Positions 28,462-37,309 of a DNA stretch of 64,000 nucleotides are shown here, in pieces. Origin of the DNA: Massilia sp. UMI-21 (lineage in GTDB: Bacteria > Pseudomonadota > Gammaproteobacteria > Burkholderiales > Burkholderiaceae_D); NCBI GenBank assembly GCA_015277795.1, contig CP063848.1:1674001-1738000 (forward strand), in the 5' to 3' direction. The first letter of the stretch is position 1; each line of letters starts with the position of its first letter. Below the pieces are notes generated by a model that searched no databases, had not been told where the DNA came from, and saw nothing but the letters and a program-made list of their open reading frames with translations. The translations under genes and the position numbers were made by a program.

Positions 28462-30063
28462 ATGTATACCCATTACTTCCACCTGAAGGGCGCGCCGTTC
28501 TCGATCGCCCCCGATCCACGCTACCTGTTCATGAGCGAGCGCCACCGCGAGGCGCTGGCGCACCTGCTGTACGGCATCGGCAGCGGCGGCGGCTTCGTCC
28601 TGCTGACCGGCGAGATCGGGGCCGGCAAGACCACCGTGTGCCGCTGCTTCATGGAGCAGATTCCCGAGAACTGCCGCTTGGCCTATATCTTCAATCCGCG
28701 CCTGAGCGTCGCGGAGCTGCTGCAGAGCGTGTGCGACGAACTGCGGATCGACCTGCCGCCGGACACCGGGGCAGGACTGGGCATCAAGGGCCATGTCGAC
28801 GCGATCAACGCCTACCTGCTGGCCTCGCACGCGCAGGGCCTGAACAATGTGCTGGTGATCGACGAGGCGCAGAACCTGTCGGCCGAGGTGCTGGAGCAAT
28901 TGCGCCTGCTGACCAACCTCGAGACCAGCGAGCGCAAGCTGCTGCAGATCATCCTGATCGGCCAGCCCGAACTGCGCGCCATGCTGGCCCGGCCGGAGCT
29001 GGAACAGCTGGCCCAGCGCGTGATCGCGCGCTACCACCTGGGACCGCTGACGGCGCCGGAAACCGGCGCCTATGTCGCGCACCGGCTGGCGGTGGCGGGC
29101 GCCGCCGCCGGGACCGCGGCCTCGGCCTTCCCGCCCGCGCTCACCTCCCGGATCCACGCGCTGACCCACGGCGTGCCGCGCCGTATCAACCTGCTGTGCG
29201 ACCGTGCGCTGCTCGGCGCCTACGTGGAAAACAGCCCGCAGGTGACGCGCCCGATCCTCGCGAAAGCGGCCGCCGAGGTGTTCGCCGGCGAAGCGGCGCA
29301 TCCGCGCCGCCTGCGCCTGCCGCTGGTGGCGGGCGGTGTGCTGGCGCTGGCGGCGGTCAGTGCCGCCGCCTGGCAGGCCCTGCCGGGGCGCGCGCCGGAA
29401 CCGGCGCCGGGTGCGCAGGCCGCGGCGGCGGGCAAGGCCGTTCCGGCCGCCGGGCAGGGCGCCGCGGCGCTGCCGGTGCAGGCCGACGAAGCCGGTGCGC
29501 TACGCGCGCTGGCCGCGCTCTGGGGCCAGCCGCTGGCAGGGGACAAGCCCTGCGAGGCGGCGCTGCGCCTCGACCTGCGTTGCCACCAGGGCCGTGGCGG
29601 CCTGTACGAGCTACGCATGCTCGACCGCCCGGCCGTGGTCACCCTGCACGATGGCCCCCGCACCGGCTATGCCGTGCTGTCCGCGCTGGACGGCAACAGT
29701 GTCACCCTGAGCGCCGGCGCGCGGCGCGAGAAGATCGACCTGGCCAGCTTCGTTGCCCGCTTCGGCGGCGAATTCACGACCTTCTGGCGCATGCCGCGCG
29801 CTTTTCGCGAGGAGCTGGCCGAAGGCGACCGCGGCCTCGACGTGGACTGGCTGGCCGGGCGCCTGGCCCAGCTGAACAAAGCGCCGGCGCCCCCGGCCGG
29901 CCGGGCGCTGGATGCGTCCACGCGCGAACGGCTGCGGCGGTTCCAGGCCGCGCAGAACCTGAAGGCCGACGGCCTGGCCGGCCCGCGCACCTACATGCGC
30001 CTGAACCAGCTCTCCGGCGTGCGCGAGCCGCAGCTGCTGGTCCAGGCCGGGACGGGAAAATAA
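28462..30063 (+). CDS. gspA: GspA/ExeA-type ATPase with C-terminal peptidoglycan-binding domain
   Basis: A 533-residue inner-membrane ATPase that, with GspB, helps pass and assemble the type II secretin GspD through peptidoglycan. The AAA domain starts YTHYFHLKGAPFSIAPDPRY, a GspA hallmark. Walker A is GEIGAGKTT (near residue 50) and Walker B VLVIDEAQNLS (near 130). A membrane segment lies near residue 285 (LVAGGVLALAAVSAAAW). The C-terminus has a peptidoglycan-binding repeat (DASTRERLRRFQAAQNLKADGLAGPRTY region). gspB follows after 3 bp. No other gsp gene is in the window, as is common for this pair. Confidence 0.92.
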   Translation: MYTHYFHLKGAPFSIAPDPRYLFMSERHREALAHLLYGIGSGGGFVLLTGEIGAGKTTVCRCFMEQIPENCRLAYIFNPRLSVAELLQSVCDELRIDLPPDTGAGLGIKGHVDAINAYLLASHAQGLNNVLVIDEAQNLSAEVLEQLRLLTNLETSERKLLQIILIGQPELRAMLARPELEQLAQRVIARYHLGPLTAPETGAYVAHRLAVAGAAAGTAASAFPPALTSRIHALTHGVPRRINLLCDRALLGAYVENSPQVTRPILAKAAAEVFAGEAAHPRRLRLPLVAGGVLALAAVSAAAWQALPGRAPEPAPGAQAAAAGKAVPAAGQGAAALPVQADEAGALRALAALWGQPLAGDKPCEAALRLDLRCHQGRGGLYELRMLDRPAVVTLHDGPRTGYAVLSALDGNSVTLSAGARREKIDLASFVARFGGEFTTFWRMPRAFREELAEGDRGLDVDWLAGRLAQLNKAPAPPAGRALDASTRERLRRFQAAQNLKADGLAGPRTYMRLNQLSGVREPQLLVQAGTGK

Positions 30064-30066
30064 CGC

Positions 30067-30804
30067 ATGTCCTATATCCTCGAAGCCCTCAAGAAGGCAC
30101 AAGCCGAGCGCCAGCTCGGCAGCGCCCCGACCATCCACGCACCGGCGCCCGGCTATGCGCCCGCGGCGGCCCAGGGCAGCCGCCGTCCGCTCATGGTCGG
30201 CATCGGCGCCGGCGCCCTGGTGGTGGCGCTCGGTGCCTTGTTCCTGCTGCGCCAGCCGGCATCGGCGCCGGCAGCTGAGCCGGCAGCTGAGCCGGCATTG
30301 CAGGTGGCGGCCGCGCCGGCGCCCGTGGCTGCGCCGCTGTCCGTGCCGGCGCCGGCCGTTGCCGCGCCGGCGCCCGCCACCGTGCAAGCTGTGCCGGTTG
30401 CGCCACCCGCGCCACCCGCGCCGGCCAGGGTGGAACCGGTGAAGCCGAAGACGCCGCCGGCGCCCGCAGCGAAGCCGGCCCCCGCAGCGCGTGCAGCGGT
30501 CGAGGCGGCGCCGGAAACGCCGCGTCCCGTCCTGGTGGCGGCGGCCCCGGCGCAGGCGGCATTGCCCGCCGAGGACGGCATCGGCCCGCTGCAGTCGCTG
30601 CCGGAAGCGCTGCAGCGCGAGGTGCCGAAAGTGGCGTTCGGCGGCTACATCTATTCGGCGAATCCGGCCGATCGCCTGCTGCTGGTCGACAAGATGCTGC
30701 GCCGCGAAGGCGAGGAAGTCGCGCCCGGGCTGGTGCTGGAGCGCCTGCTGCCGAAGGCGGCGATCATGAATTTCCGTGGCTACCGCTACCGTGTCGGGTA
30801 TTGA
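30067..30804 (+). CDS. gspB: GspB-type secretin assembly factor
   Basis: A 245-residue protein beginning [18 protein letters not shown], the GspB hallmark. A membrane helix (residues about 42–60) is followed by a long Ala/Pro-rich periplasmic linker (to about residue 170) rich in short GC repeats. The C-terminal GspB domain ends with [21 protein letters not shown] region typical of the family. It partners GspA in moving the GspD secretin to the outer membrane. The mobB start lies inside its last codons. Confidence 0.92.
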   Translation: MSYILEALKKAQAERQLGSAPTIHAPAPGYAPAAAQGSRRPLMVGIGAGALVVALGALFLLRQPASAPAAEPAAEPALQVAAAPAPVAAPLSVPAPAVAAPAPATVQAVPVAPPAPPAPARVEPVKPKTPPAPAAKPAPAARAAVEAAPETPRPVLVAAAPAQAALPAEDGIGPLQSLPEALQREVPKVAFGGYIYSANPADRLLLVDKMLRREGEEVAPGLVLERLLPKAAIMNFRGYRYRVGY

Positions 30805-31330
30805 TCCCCGGCCCGCTCCAGGCGCGCAATCCGGACGGGTGCTGGGCGTGGTCGGCTGGTCCGGCAGCGGCAAGACCTCGCTGCTGGAGCACCTGATCAC
30901 CCGCCTGGCCGGACAGGGGCTGCGGGTCAATGTCGTCAAGCACAGTCACCACGACGTCGAGCTGGAACCGCCGCGCAAGGACAGCGCGCGCCTGCGCATG
31001 GCCGGGGCGGCCGAGGTGATGCTGGCCTCGCCCTACCGGGTCGCCATCCTGCGCGAGCTGCGCGGGGAACGCGAGCCCGCGCTGGCCGAGCACCTGGCGC
31101 GGCTGGCGCCGGCCGACCTGACCCTGGTGGAAGGCTATAAATGGGAGCGCCTGCCCAAGCTGGAGGTGTTTCGTCCCGGCCTGGGCCGGCCGGCCCTGTA
31201 TCCGGACGATCCCGACGTCCTGGCGGTGGCCTCGGACGGGCCGCCGCCGGCAGGGCAGGGCGGGCCGGCGTGGCTGGATTTGAATGATCCAGATCAAGTA
31301 CTGGCCTGGCTGCACGACTGGATGGGCTGA
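30776..31330 (+). CDS. mobB: Molybdopterin-guanine dinucleotide biosynthesis protein B
   Basis: A GTP-binding P-loop protein (184 aa or 179 aa) that assists MobA in forming MGD cofactor. The P-loop [16 protein letters not shown] is near residue 28, followed by [27 protein letters not shown], the conserved MobB block, and [20 protein letters not shown] later. Two GTG starts are possible, at 30776 and 30791, both overlapping the end of gspB by 29 or 14 bp; the second is the shorter protein. mobA is not in the window. Confidence 0.9.
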   Translation: MATATVSGIDPRPAPGAQSGRVLGVVGWSGSGKTSLLEHLITRLAGQGLRVNVVKHSHHDVELEPPRKDSARLRMAGAAEVMLASPYRVAILRELRGEREPALAEHLARLAPADLTLVEGYKWERLPKLEVFRPGLGRPALYPDDPDVLAVASDGPPPAGQGGPAWLDLNDPDQVLAWLHDWMG

Positions 31331-31391
31331 CACCCTCAAGTTTTCGGCGCGGCTGCCGTCAATGGTGGATACGCCTAAAAGGGAGAACGAC

Positions 31392-31589
31392 ATGGATGTG
31401 TCCAGCATTGCCAAGCTGTCCACCAGCATCGCAGAAACCGGCACCCGCCAGGAAGTGAGCCTCGCCGTGTTCAAGAAAGCCCAGCAGATCCAGGAGGCGA
31501 CCGCCACCCAGCTGCTCGAGGCGCTGCCTGCCGTGCCCTCGGCGAACCTGCCGGCGCACCTGGGCAACAAGATCAATACCACGGCCTGA
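31392..31589 (+). CDS. YjfB-type putative motility protein
   Basis: A 65-residue protein beginning [18 protein letters not shown], with the central [19 protein letters not shown] stretch typical of the YjfB/putative motility protein family. It is a short helical protein without a signal. The ATG at 31392 follows GGGAG by 6 bp. No flagellar genes adjoin it, but the window also carries an isolated FliT-like gene at 38.3 kb. Function is unknown. Confidence 0.75.
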   Translation: MDVSSIAKLSTSIAETGTRQEVSLAVFKKAQQIQEATATQLLEALPAVPSANLPAHLGNKINTTA

Positions 31590-31653
31590 AGCGGCTTGCT
31601 TGTTTGCCGGGCCTGATCGATACTGGCGCCTTTCATCCAGCCGGGAGTACCGC

Positions 31654-31980
31654 ATGACCCACCGCCACGCCCTGATTGCCGCCGCGCTTGCCGGCGTCTG
31701 CGCCCACGCCGCCGCCCAGGACATGGGCACGCCGAAGGCCGACCAGGAAGCCTGCTATGGCGTGGCCAAGGCCGGCCAGAACGATTGCGGCACCGCCACC
31801 CACGGCTGCGCCGGCGTGGCCAAGGTCGACAATGATCCGAACGAGTGGAAGTTCGTCGCCAAGGGGACGTGCACCGAGCTCGGCGGTTCGCTGGAAGCCG
31901 GCCGGGGCGCGCAAGAAGGTGCACGACACAAGCGCGGGCAGGGCAAGGCTGGCGCGGCCAAGACCGAAGCGCAGCAGTAA
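31654..31980 (+). CDS. Bufferin-type RiPP precursor (DUF2282, BufA-like)
   Basis: A 108-residue exported DUF2282 protein. Residues 1–21 are a signal peptide ([15 protein letters not shown]). The mature part carries the family pattern: E-x-C34-Y-G-V-A-K-A-G-x-N-D-C45, then C52-A-G, then K-G-T-C73. Proteins of this pattern are bufferins, whose cysteines are modified by a DUF692/MNIO enzyme and which bind copper; that is established for related operons. The maturation enzyme gene starts 3 bp after this stop. The tail after residue 80 is basic, rich in Gly, Ala, Arg and Lys, and longer than usual. The ATG follows GGGAG by 6 bp. Confidence 0.85.
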   Translation: MTHRHALIAAALAGVCAHAAAQDMGTPKADQEACYGVAKAGQNDCGTATHGCAGVAKVDNDPNEWKFVAKGTCTELGGSLEAGRGAQEGARHKRGQGKAGAAKTEAQQ

Positions 31981-31983
31981 GCC

Positions 31984-33663
31984 ATGCAGGCGCCCGCCGC
32001 GGCCCTGTGCGCCGGCGTGGGCCTGCGCGCGCCCCACTACCGTGCCTTCCTGGAACGGCGTCCGCCGGTCGGTTTCATCGAAGTCCACAGCGAGAACTAC
32101 CTGGCCCGCGCCGGCTGGGACTGGCACGTGCTGGGCACGCTGCGGCGCGACTATCCGCTCAGCCTGCACGGCGTCGGGCTCGGCCTCGGCTCGGCGCGCG
32201 GCTTTTCCATGGCCCACCTGGAACGGGTGCGCGCGCTGGTCGAGGCGCTCGATCCCTTCCTTGTTTCCGAGCACCTGAGCTGGGGCGCGCTGGCCGACCG
32301 CCAGCTCAACGACCTGCTGCCGGTGACGCTCGACGCCGCCGCCCTGGCCCTGCTGTGCGAGCGGGTCGACCGGGTCCAGGCGCGCCTCGGCCGCCGCCTG
32401 CTGGTCGAAAACGTCTCGCGCTACGTGCGCTTCAGTGCCGACACCATGAGCGAGGCCGAGTTCCTGGCCGAACTGGCGCGCCGCACCGGCTGCGCCATCC
32501 TGCTCGACCTGAACAATCTCTACGTCAACCAGCACAACCACGGCGAGGATGCGCGCGTCGCCATTGCCGCCTTGCCGGTCGGGAGCGTCGGCCAGATCCA
32601 CCTCGCCGGCCACCTGGAAACGCCGCTGGGCCTGGTCGACCACCACGGTGCGGCGGTGGCCGAACCGGTCTGGGACCTGTACCTTGCGGCACTGGCGCGT
32701 TTCGGCCGCGTGCCGGCGCTGGTCGAGTGGGATGCCGAGCTGCCGCCGCTCGAGGTGCTGGTGGCGCAAGCGGCGCGGGCCGACCAGGCCGCAGTAGCAT
32801 ATCCGGCGCCGCTGGCCGCGCCGGATATGCCACCGCGGCCACCGCGGCCACTGCGGCCGCCTGCGGCGGCGCCGGCGAGCGGCGAGGCACTGGCCGCGCT
32901 CCAGCAGCATTTCGGCGACGCCCTGTTCGACCGCCGCCGCGAGGCCGGCCTGCAGCCCCTGCTGAGCGAGGGCAGCATGGCGCGGCTGGCCTTGTATCGC
33001 GGCAACCTGAGCGCCGGCTGGGAGCGCGCCCTCGGCGCGGCCTATCCGGTCCTGCGCCAGCTGGTGGGGGAGGCGTTCTTCGACGGCCTGGCGCGCGCCT
33101 ATGGCAAGGCCGTGCCCTCGCAAGACCCCGACCTGGCCGGGTTCGGCGACCGTCTCGCGGACTTCCTCGCGGAATTCGCGCCGGCCGCGCCTTACCCCTA
33201 CCTGCCCGACATGGCGCGCCTCGAATGGGCCGTGCACCGCGCCGGCCTGGCGCCCGGGCTGGCGCCGCTCGGTGTCGATGCGCTCATGGCGATGACGCCC
33301 GAGACGCTCGAGGCCGCCCGTTTCATCCTGCATCCATCGGTGGCCCTGCTGCACAGCCGCTGGGCGATCGCGGCGCTCTGGCACGCGCACCAGCCGGGCG
33401 GCCCGGCGCTGCCTGCGCATGTGGCGCGGCCGTGCGCCGTGCTGGTGCTGCGGCGTGGGTGGACGCTGGAAGTGGTGGAGACCGACGCGCCGCAGGCGGC
33501 GGCCCTGGCGCGGCTGGCGGCCGGCGCCGGCTTCGGCGAGGCCGTCGACGCTGCGCTGGCCGCCGCCCCCGCAGGTGGCGGCGCGCCGGACATCGGCGCC
33601 ATGCTGCAGGGCTGGTTCGGGCGCGGCATGATCGCCGCAATCGCGCCGGGCGAAGCCGGCTGA
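31984..33663 (+). CDS. Fused bufferin maturation enzyme: MNIO (DUF692, BufB) plus BufC (DUF2063)
   Basis: A 559-residue protein made of two parts that are normally separate genes. Residues 1–265 form the DUF692 MNIO TIM barrel, with the expected metal ligands: H35 and E37 in VHSENY, H62 in LHGVG, H97 in SEHLSWG, E142-N143 in VENV, D175 and N177 in LLDLNN, H206 and H210 in IHLAGH, E248 and D250 in VEWD. Residues about 270–300 are a Pro/Arg linker. Residues 301–559 match DUF2063 (BufC/HvfC), with LALYRGNL and the [10 protein letters not shown] stretch. MNIO enzymes oxidise precursor cysteines using iron and oxygen; BufC recruits the precursor. The precursor gene lies 3 bp upstream. No DoxX or sigma/anti-sigma genes accompany them. 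Confidence 0.88.
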   Translation: MQAPAAALCAGVGLRAPHYRAFLERRPPVGFIEVHSENYLARAGWDWHVLGTLRRDYPLSLHGVGLGLGSARGFSMAHLERVRALVEALDPFLVSEHLSWGALADRQLNDLLPVTLDAAALALLCERVDRVQARLGRRLLVENVSRYVRFSADTMSEAEFLAELARRTGCAILLDLNNLYVNQHNHGEDARVAIAALPVGSVGQIHLAGHLETPLGLVDHHGAAVAEPVWDLYLAALARFGRVPALVEWDAELPPLEVLVAQAARADQAAVAYPAPLAAPDMPPRPPRPLRPPAAAPASGEALAALQQHFGDALFDRRREAGLQPLLSEGSMARLALYRGNLSAGWERALGAAYPVLRQLVGEAFFDGLARAYGKAVPSQDPDLAGFGDRLADFLAEFAPAAPYPYLPDMARLEWAVHRAGLAPGLAPLGVDALMAMTPETLEAARFILHPSVALLHSRWAIAALWHAHQPGGPALPAHVARPCAVLVLRRGWTLEVVETDAPQAAALARLAAGAGFGEAVDAALAAAPAGGGAPDIGAMLQGWFGRGMIAAIAPGEAG

Positions 33664-33690
33664 CGCCGCCGGAGCGGCTCGGAACGGCCT

Positions 33691-33972
33691 TTAATGGAAA
33701 GCGCGCAGGATGCGCTGCTCGCCGCTACGGTCACAGTAGCGCTCGTTGGCGGCGCGGGTGGCGGCCATCATGCGCTCGAGCTGGGCGTCTTCGAAGCGCG
33801 CGAGCTCTTCGTTGGCCGCTTCCAGCGCCAGCGCCAGCTTGGCGCGCGCATTCTGGTACAGCGCACTGGTGTAGTGATCGGTGTTTTTCAGCAGCTCTTC
33901 CGCGTTCTCGATGACGAGACGCAGGTCTCCGATGAGCTGCTCCTGGGATTGGGCGCGGTTCGGGGTTTCCAT
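33691..33972 (-). CDS. ElaB/YqjD/DUF883-like helical protein lacking the membrane anchor
   Basis: A 93-residue helical protein. Residues 10–30 (QLIGDLRLVIENAEELLKNT) match the N-terminal helix of the ElaB/YqjD/DUF883 family, which in other bacteria are inner-membrane, ribosome-associated stationary-phase proteins. Unlike them it has no C-terminal transmembrane helix; it ends in a polar CDRSGEQRILRAFH tail. It may therefore be a soluble relative or a shortened copy. It is convergent with the bufferin enzyme, only 27 bp away. Confidence 0.65.
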   Translation of the reverse strand: METPNRAQSQEQLIGDLRLVIENAEELLKNTDHYTSALYQNARAKLALALEAANEELARFEDAQLERMMAATRAANERYCDRSGEQRILRAFH

Positions 33973-34107
33973 CGCTTCACCTGTAAGTCGATTCTTGTGA
34001 CTTAAAATATAAACAAGGAAGCCCCGCTCTGTTTGTTAGGGCGCAAACATAAGCCCGCTGTTTTTGTTCGCCGTTCCGCCGCTTTCCGCCTCGGTTTTGC
34101 TGCGGTT

Positions 34108-34320
34108 TTACTGCACCCGGATCTGCAGGTCGCCGATGGTGACCGTCTGGCCGCTGCGGATTTTCGCGGTCTTGCGCAGCTCCTGCCTGCCGTCGACCGA
34201 CACCGCGCCGCTGGCGACCAGGTTCTTGCCGGCGCCGCCGCTGTCGACCAGGCCGACCAGCTTCAGCAGCTGGTTGACCTCGACGAATTCCGATGTCAAA
34301 TCGAACACTATTTTTTGCAT
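34108..34320 (-). CDS. S4-domain RNA-binding protein (YbcJ-like)
   Basis: A 70-residue stand-alone S4 domain. LNQLLKLVGLVDSGGAGKNL-type helix–turn and VASGAVSVDGRQELRKTAKI match YbcJ-family proteins, which bind RNA and are implicated in ribosome assembly. Nothing is attached to the domain. It is 56 bp downstream of fumC on the same strand and could be co-transcribed with it. Confidence 0.85.
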   Translation of the reverse strand: MQKIVFDLTSEFVEVNQLLKLVGLVDSGGAGKNLVASGAVSVDGRQELRKTAKIRSGQTVTIGDLQIRVQ

Positions 34321-34376
34321 GTTATCCTCGGGCTAAGAAATGAAACGGGCGCCGGTATCCAGGCGCCCGGTGGGCA

Positions 34377-35774
34377 TCACGCGACAGGATCCGGCCGGGT
34401 CATGTCGATCGGCACGATCCACTCGTCGAACTGCTGCTCGCTGACGAAACCGGACTGCAGCGCGGCCTGGCGCAGGGTCAGGCCTTCGTGCGACGCGGTC
34501 TTGGCGATCTGTGCGGCGCGATCATACCCGATGTGCGGCGCCAGCGCGGTCACCAGCATCAGCGATTTTTCCATCAGCTCGGCGATGCGGGCATGGTTCG
34601 GCTCGATGCCCTGGGCACAGTGCTCGTCGAACGAACGCATGCCATCGGCCAGCAGGCGTGCGCTCTGCAGGAAGTTATGCGCGATCATGGGCTTGAACAC
34701 GTTCAGCTCGAAGTTGCCCTGCGAAGCGCCGACCGTGATCGCGACATCGTTGCCGAACACCTGGCAGCACAGCATCGTCAGCGCTTCGGACTGGGTCGGG
34801 TTGACCTTGCCCGGCATGATCGAGCTGCCCGGTTCGTTTTCCGGAATGGTGATCTCGCCCAGGCCCGAGCGCGGGCCCGAGGCCATCCAGCGCACGTCGT
34901 TGGCGATCTTCATCAGGGCCGTGGCCAGGGTCTTGAAGGCGCCATGGCTCGAGACCAGGGCGTCGTGCCCGGCCAGCGCCATGAACTTGTTCGGCGCGCT
35001 CTTGAAAGCCAGGCCGGTGCGCGAGCTGATCTCGGCCGCGATGCGCGGCGCGAACTCGGGGTGTGCGTTCAGGCCGGTGCCGACCGCGGTGCCGCCGGCG
35101 GCCAGGGCCAGCAGGCCGGGCAGGGTGGCGCGGATCGCGCTTTCGGCGAATTCCAGCTGGGCCACGTAGCCCGAGAATTCCTGGCCCAGGGTCAGCGGCG
35201 TGGCGTCCTGCAGGTGGGTGCGGCCGATCTTGACGATCGATTCGAAGTCGCGCGACTTGCGCAGCAGGGTGGCGCGCAGCTGGCCGAGCGCCGGCAGCAG
35301 CTTGTGCGCCACCGCGCCGGCTGCGGCCACGTGCATGGCGGTCGGGAAGATGTCGTTCGAGGACTGGCCCATGTTGACGTGGTCGTTCGGGTGCAGCAGG
35401 CGCTGCTCGCCGCGCTCGCCGCCCATCAGCTCGGAGCCGCGGTTGGCCAGCACTTCGTTCATGTTCATGTTGCTCTGGGTGCCCGAGCCGGTCTGCCAGA
35501 CCGCCAGCGGGAATTCGCGCGCATGGCGGCCCTCCAGCACTTCGTCGGCGGCGCGGATGATGGCCTCGGCCTTGTCGGCCGGGAGCTTGCCGAGCGAGCG
35601 GTTGACCGCGGCGGCGGCGCGCTTGACCTGGGCCAGGGCGGCCACCAGTTCCGGCGCCATGCGCTCGCTGGAAATGTGGAAATGATGCAGCGAGCGCTGG
35701 GTCTGGGCGCCCCAGAGCTGGTCTGCCGGTACCTCGATCGGGCCGAAACTGTCCTTCTCAATCCTGTTGTTCAT
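34377..35774 (-). CDS. fumC: Class II fumarate hydratase
   Basis: A 465-residue, iron-independent fumarase of the TCA cycle (fumarate to malate). The superfamily signature [11 protein letters not shown] is near residue 317. Other active-site motifs are [16 protein letters not shown] (near 97), [14 protein letters not shown] (near 128) and [17 protein letters not shown] (near 184). Length and start ([18 protein letters not shown]) match the family. The gene is divergent from the FimV-like gene, with about 98 bp between starts. Confidence 0.97.
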   Translation of the reverse strand: MNNRIEKDSFGPIEVPADQLWGAQTQRSLHHFHISSERMAPELVAALAQVKRAAAAVNRSLGKLPADKAEAIIRAADEVLEGRHAREFPLAVWQTGSGTQSNMNMNEVLANRGSELMGGERGEQRLLHPNDHVNMGQSSNDIFPTAMHVAAAGAVAHKLLPALGQLRATLLRKSRDFESIVKIGRTHLQDATPLTLGQEFSGYVAQLEFAESAIRATLPGLLALAAGGTAVGTGLNAHPEFAPRIAAEISSRTGLAFKSAPNKFMALAGHDALVSSHGAFKTLATALMKIANDVRWMASGPRSGLGEITIPENEPGSSIMPGKVNPTQSEALTMLCCQVFGNDVAITVGASQGNFELNVFKPMIAHNFLQSARLLADGMRSFDEHCAQGIEPNHARIAELMEKSLMLVTALAPHIGYDRAAQIAKTASHEGLTLRQAALQSGFVSEQQFDEWIVPIDMTRPDPVA

Positions 35775-35872
35775 GGGTTTTCCTGTCGAATGCGGCGGTG
35801 GCTGAGGAGATCTGCTAAAGAGTTTAGCCGATTGGCCGTTAATGACGCTCGGGCTACACTTTCTTCCTGCTT

Positions 35873-36940
35873 ATGGCTTGCCGCCTTCCATTGTTATTCT
35901 CTTGCGCGTTGCTGGCCGGCGCCGCCCAGGCGGCCGAGCTCGGCGAGCCGCGCGTGAGCTCCTTCATCGGCCAGCCGCTGGTGGCCGACATCGAGCTCGG
36001 CATGCTGGAAGATGCCGCCACGCCGGTGCAGGTACGGCTGGCCGGTCCGAACGTCTACCGCGGCGCGAATATCGGCATGCCGGCGGTGCTGTCCACGCTC
36101 AGGATGTCGGTGATGCGGCGCGACGGGCGCCAGTTCCTGCACGTGACATCGCTCGCTCCAGTCGCGTCGGAACACCTGCACCTGTACCTGGAACTGGCCG
36201 ACGGCGCGCAGCGCAGCGTGCGCCTGGCAACCCTGTGGCTGTTGCCCGACCCGGATCGGGCACCGGCGCCGGCCCCGGCCCCGGTGCCGGCGCCGGTGCC
36301 GGTTTCGGTCCCGGTTCCGGGACCGGGACCAGCGCCGGTCGTCGCCAGGGCGGAAGCGCCCCAGCCGATGCCGAACCAGGAACCGGCACCGAAACCGGTG
36401 GTGAAACGGCAGCGCGCGTCCCGGCCAGTGGCGGCCAGGCCGACGCCGGCCCTGCCCAAGCCGGTCGAGCCGGCCCCGGCGGGCGGCGCCTGCGCGCCGC
36501 AAGCCCGCCAGCAGGTCGATGCCTGCGTGGTGCTGGGCGCGAAGAATGCCCTGCTGCGCGAGCAACTGGGCCAGCTCGAGGACAAGCTGAGGGTGCTGCA
36601 GGTGGCGGCCGGCGCCGCGCCCGCCGCGCTCATGCAGCCGGCCGTGATGCCGAAGGGGGCAATGTCAAGCCAGGTGCACCGGCCGAAGAAGAAAAAGCCG
36701 GAACCGCCGGCGGAAGAAAGCTCGCCCTGGCTGATGGCGGGCGCCATTGCCGGGGTGCTGGCGCTGCTCGCCGGTCTGCTGGTCGCCTTGCGCCGCGGGA
36801 AAGGCCCGCAGCGCGCGACGGCGCCGCATGCCGGCTTGGGTGCGCGCCTGAAAGCCCGTTTGGGACGCAAGCCGGCGCCGGCCGCCACGGTCGAGCCGCG
36901 CCTGGAAGAGGGCGCGCACAACTCGTCTACACAAGCCTGA
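35873..36940 (+). CDS. FimV-like membrane protein (short, no LysM)
   Basis: A 355-residue protein with the FimV/HubP-type N-terminal domain. After a signal peptide (LLFSCALLAGAAQA), the family opening appears as ELGEPRVSSFIGQPLVADIEL, and the domain runs to about residue 120. A Pro/Ala/Val-rich linker follows, then a short coiled coil near 220–245 (ALLREQLGQLEDKLRVLQ) and a single membrane helix (MAGAIAGVLALLAGLLVAL). It lacks the LysM and the C-terminal cytoplasmic TPR of full FimV, so it is a shortened paralogue. A role in cell-pole or pilus biology is the family inference only. Confidence 0.75.
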   Translation: MACRLPLLFSCALLAGAAQAAELGEPRVSSFIGQPLVADIELGMLEDAATPVQVRLAGPNVYRGANIGMPAVLSTLRMSVMRRDGRQFLHVTSLAPVASEHLHLYLELADGAQRSVRLATLWLLPDPDRAPAPAPAPVPAPVPVSVPVPGPGPAPVVARAEAPQPMPNQEPAPKPVVKRQRASRPVAARPTPALPKPVEPAPAGGACAPQARQQVDACVVLGAKNALLREQLGQLEDKLRVLQVAAGAAPAALMQPAVMPKGAMSSQVHRPKKKKPEPPAEESSPWLMAGAIAGVLALLAGLLVALRRGKGPQRATAPHAGLGARLKARLGRKPAPAATVEPRLEEGAHNSSTQA

Positions 36941-36961
36941 TTTTTGCGTTATACTGGATTC

Positions 36962-37215
36962 ATGGTCGCGAGATCATAAACGGCACAGAGGCCTGGCGCA
37001 GCCACCACCGATAGCGTGGCGCGGAAAGCAGGCAGACGTTGAAGAAACGCCTGTGTCCGGAAGCGGTTCGTATGCCAACTACGGCAGCGAACGCCGGATG
37101 CAACCGGCAAGAGGCGACGCCAGGAGATACCTGGTGCTCGCTCTCCTCCTTATTTCGTGGCCGAGCCCTCCGCTCGGACACATCGACAAGCGCCTGCGGG
37201 CGCTTTTGTCTTTTC
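36962..37215 (+). ncRNA. Candidate structured non-coding RNA
   Basis: The 369-bp gap before the HDOD gene has a -10-like TATACT at 36950–36955 and ends in an intrinsic terminator (37188–37215), so a transcript of about 250 nt is expected. Several hairpins are visible: GCGC(A)GCCAC with GTGGCGCG (36996–37023), a long stem around GCGGTTCG/CGAACGC (about 37063–37096), CCAGG/CCTGG extended by GCGA/TCGC (about 37117–37143), and CCGAGC/GCTCGG (about 37161–37177). No open frame shows coding character. I cannot assign it to a known class; a 6S-type RNA or an attenuated leader of the next gene are the options. Confidence 0.45.
37188..37215 (+). terminator. Intrinsic terminator ending the candidate RNA
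   Basis: A 7-bp stem AAGCGCC/GGCGCTT with a TGCG loop, followed by TTGTCTTTTC. It lies 95 bp before the HDOD start, so it would stop or attenuate transcription before that gene. Confidence 0.75.
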
Positions 37216-37309
37216 AGGCGTCGCAGTGCTGCCGGGCGGTATGCATTTCGCATCCGGCCCGGCCCCGGACAGGCTACAATCCCGCCTGCGGGAAAGAAGC
37301 CGGCCACCT

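Noticed and set aside
28422..30278. Plus-strand frame of 618 codons overlapping gspA in another frame
   Set aside because: Arg/Ala/Pro-rich shadow; gspA in the other frame has all its motifs.
31845..33914. 689-codon plus-strand frame across the bufferin locus
   Set aside because: Out of frame with the DUF692/DUF2063 motifs and of random composition.
36962..37215. tmRNA, RNase P RNA or SRP RNA in the gap before the HDOD gene
   Set aside because: None of the hallmark sequences of these RNAs is present; only a generic structured-RNA call is justified.
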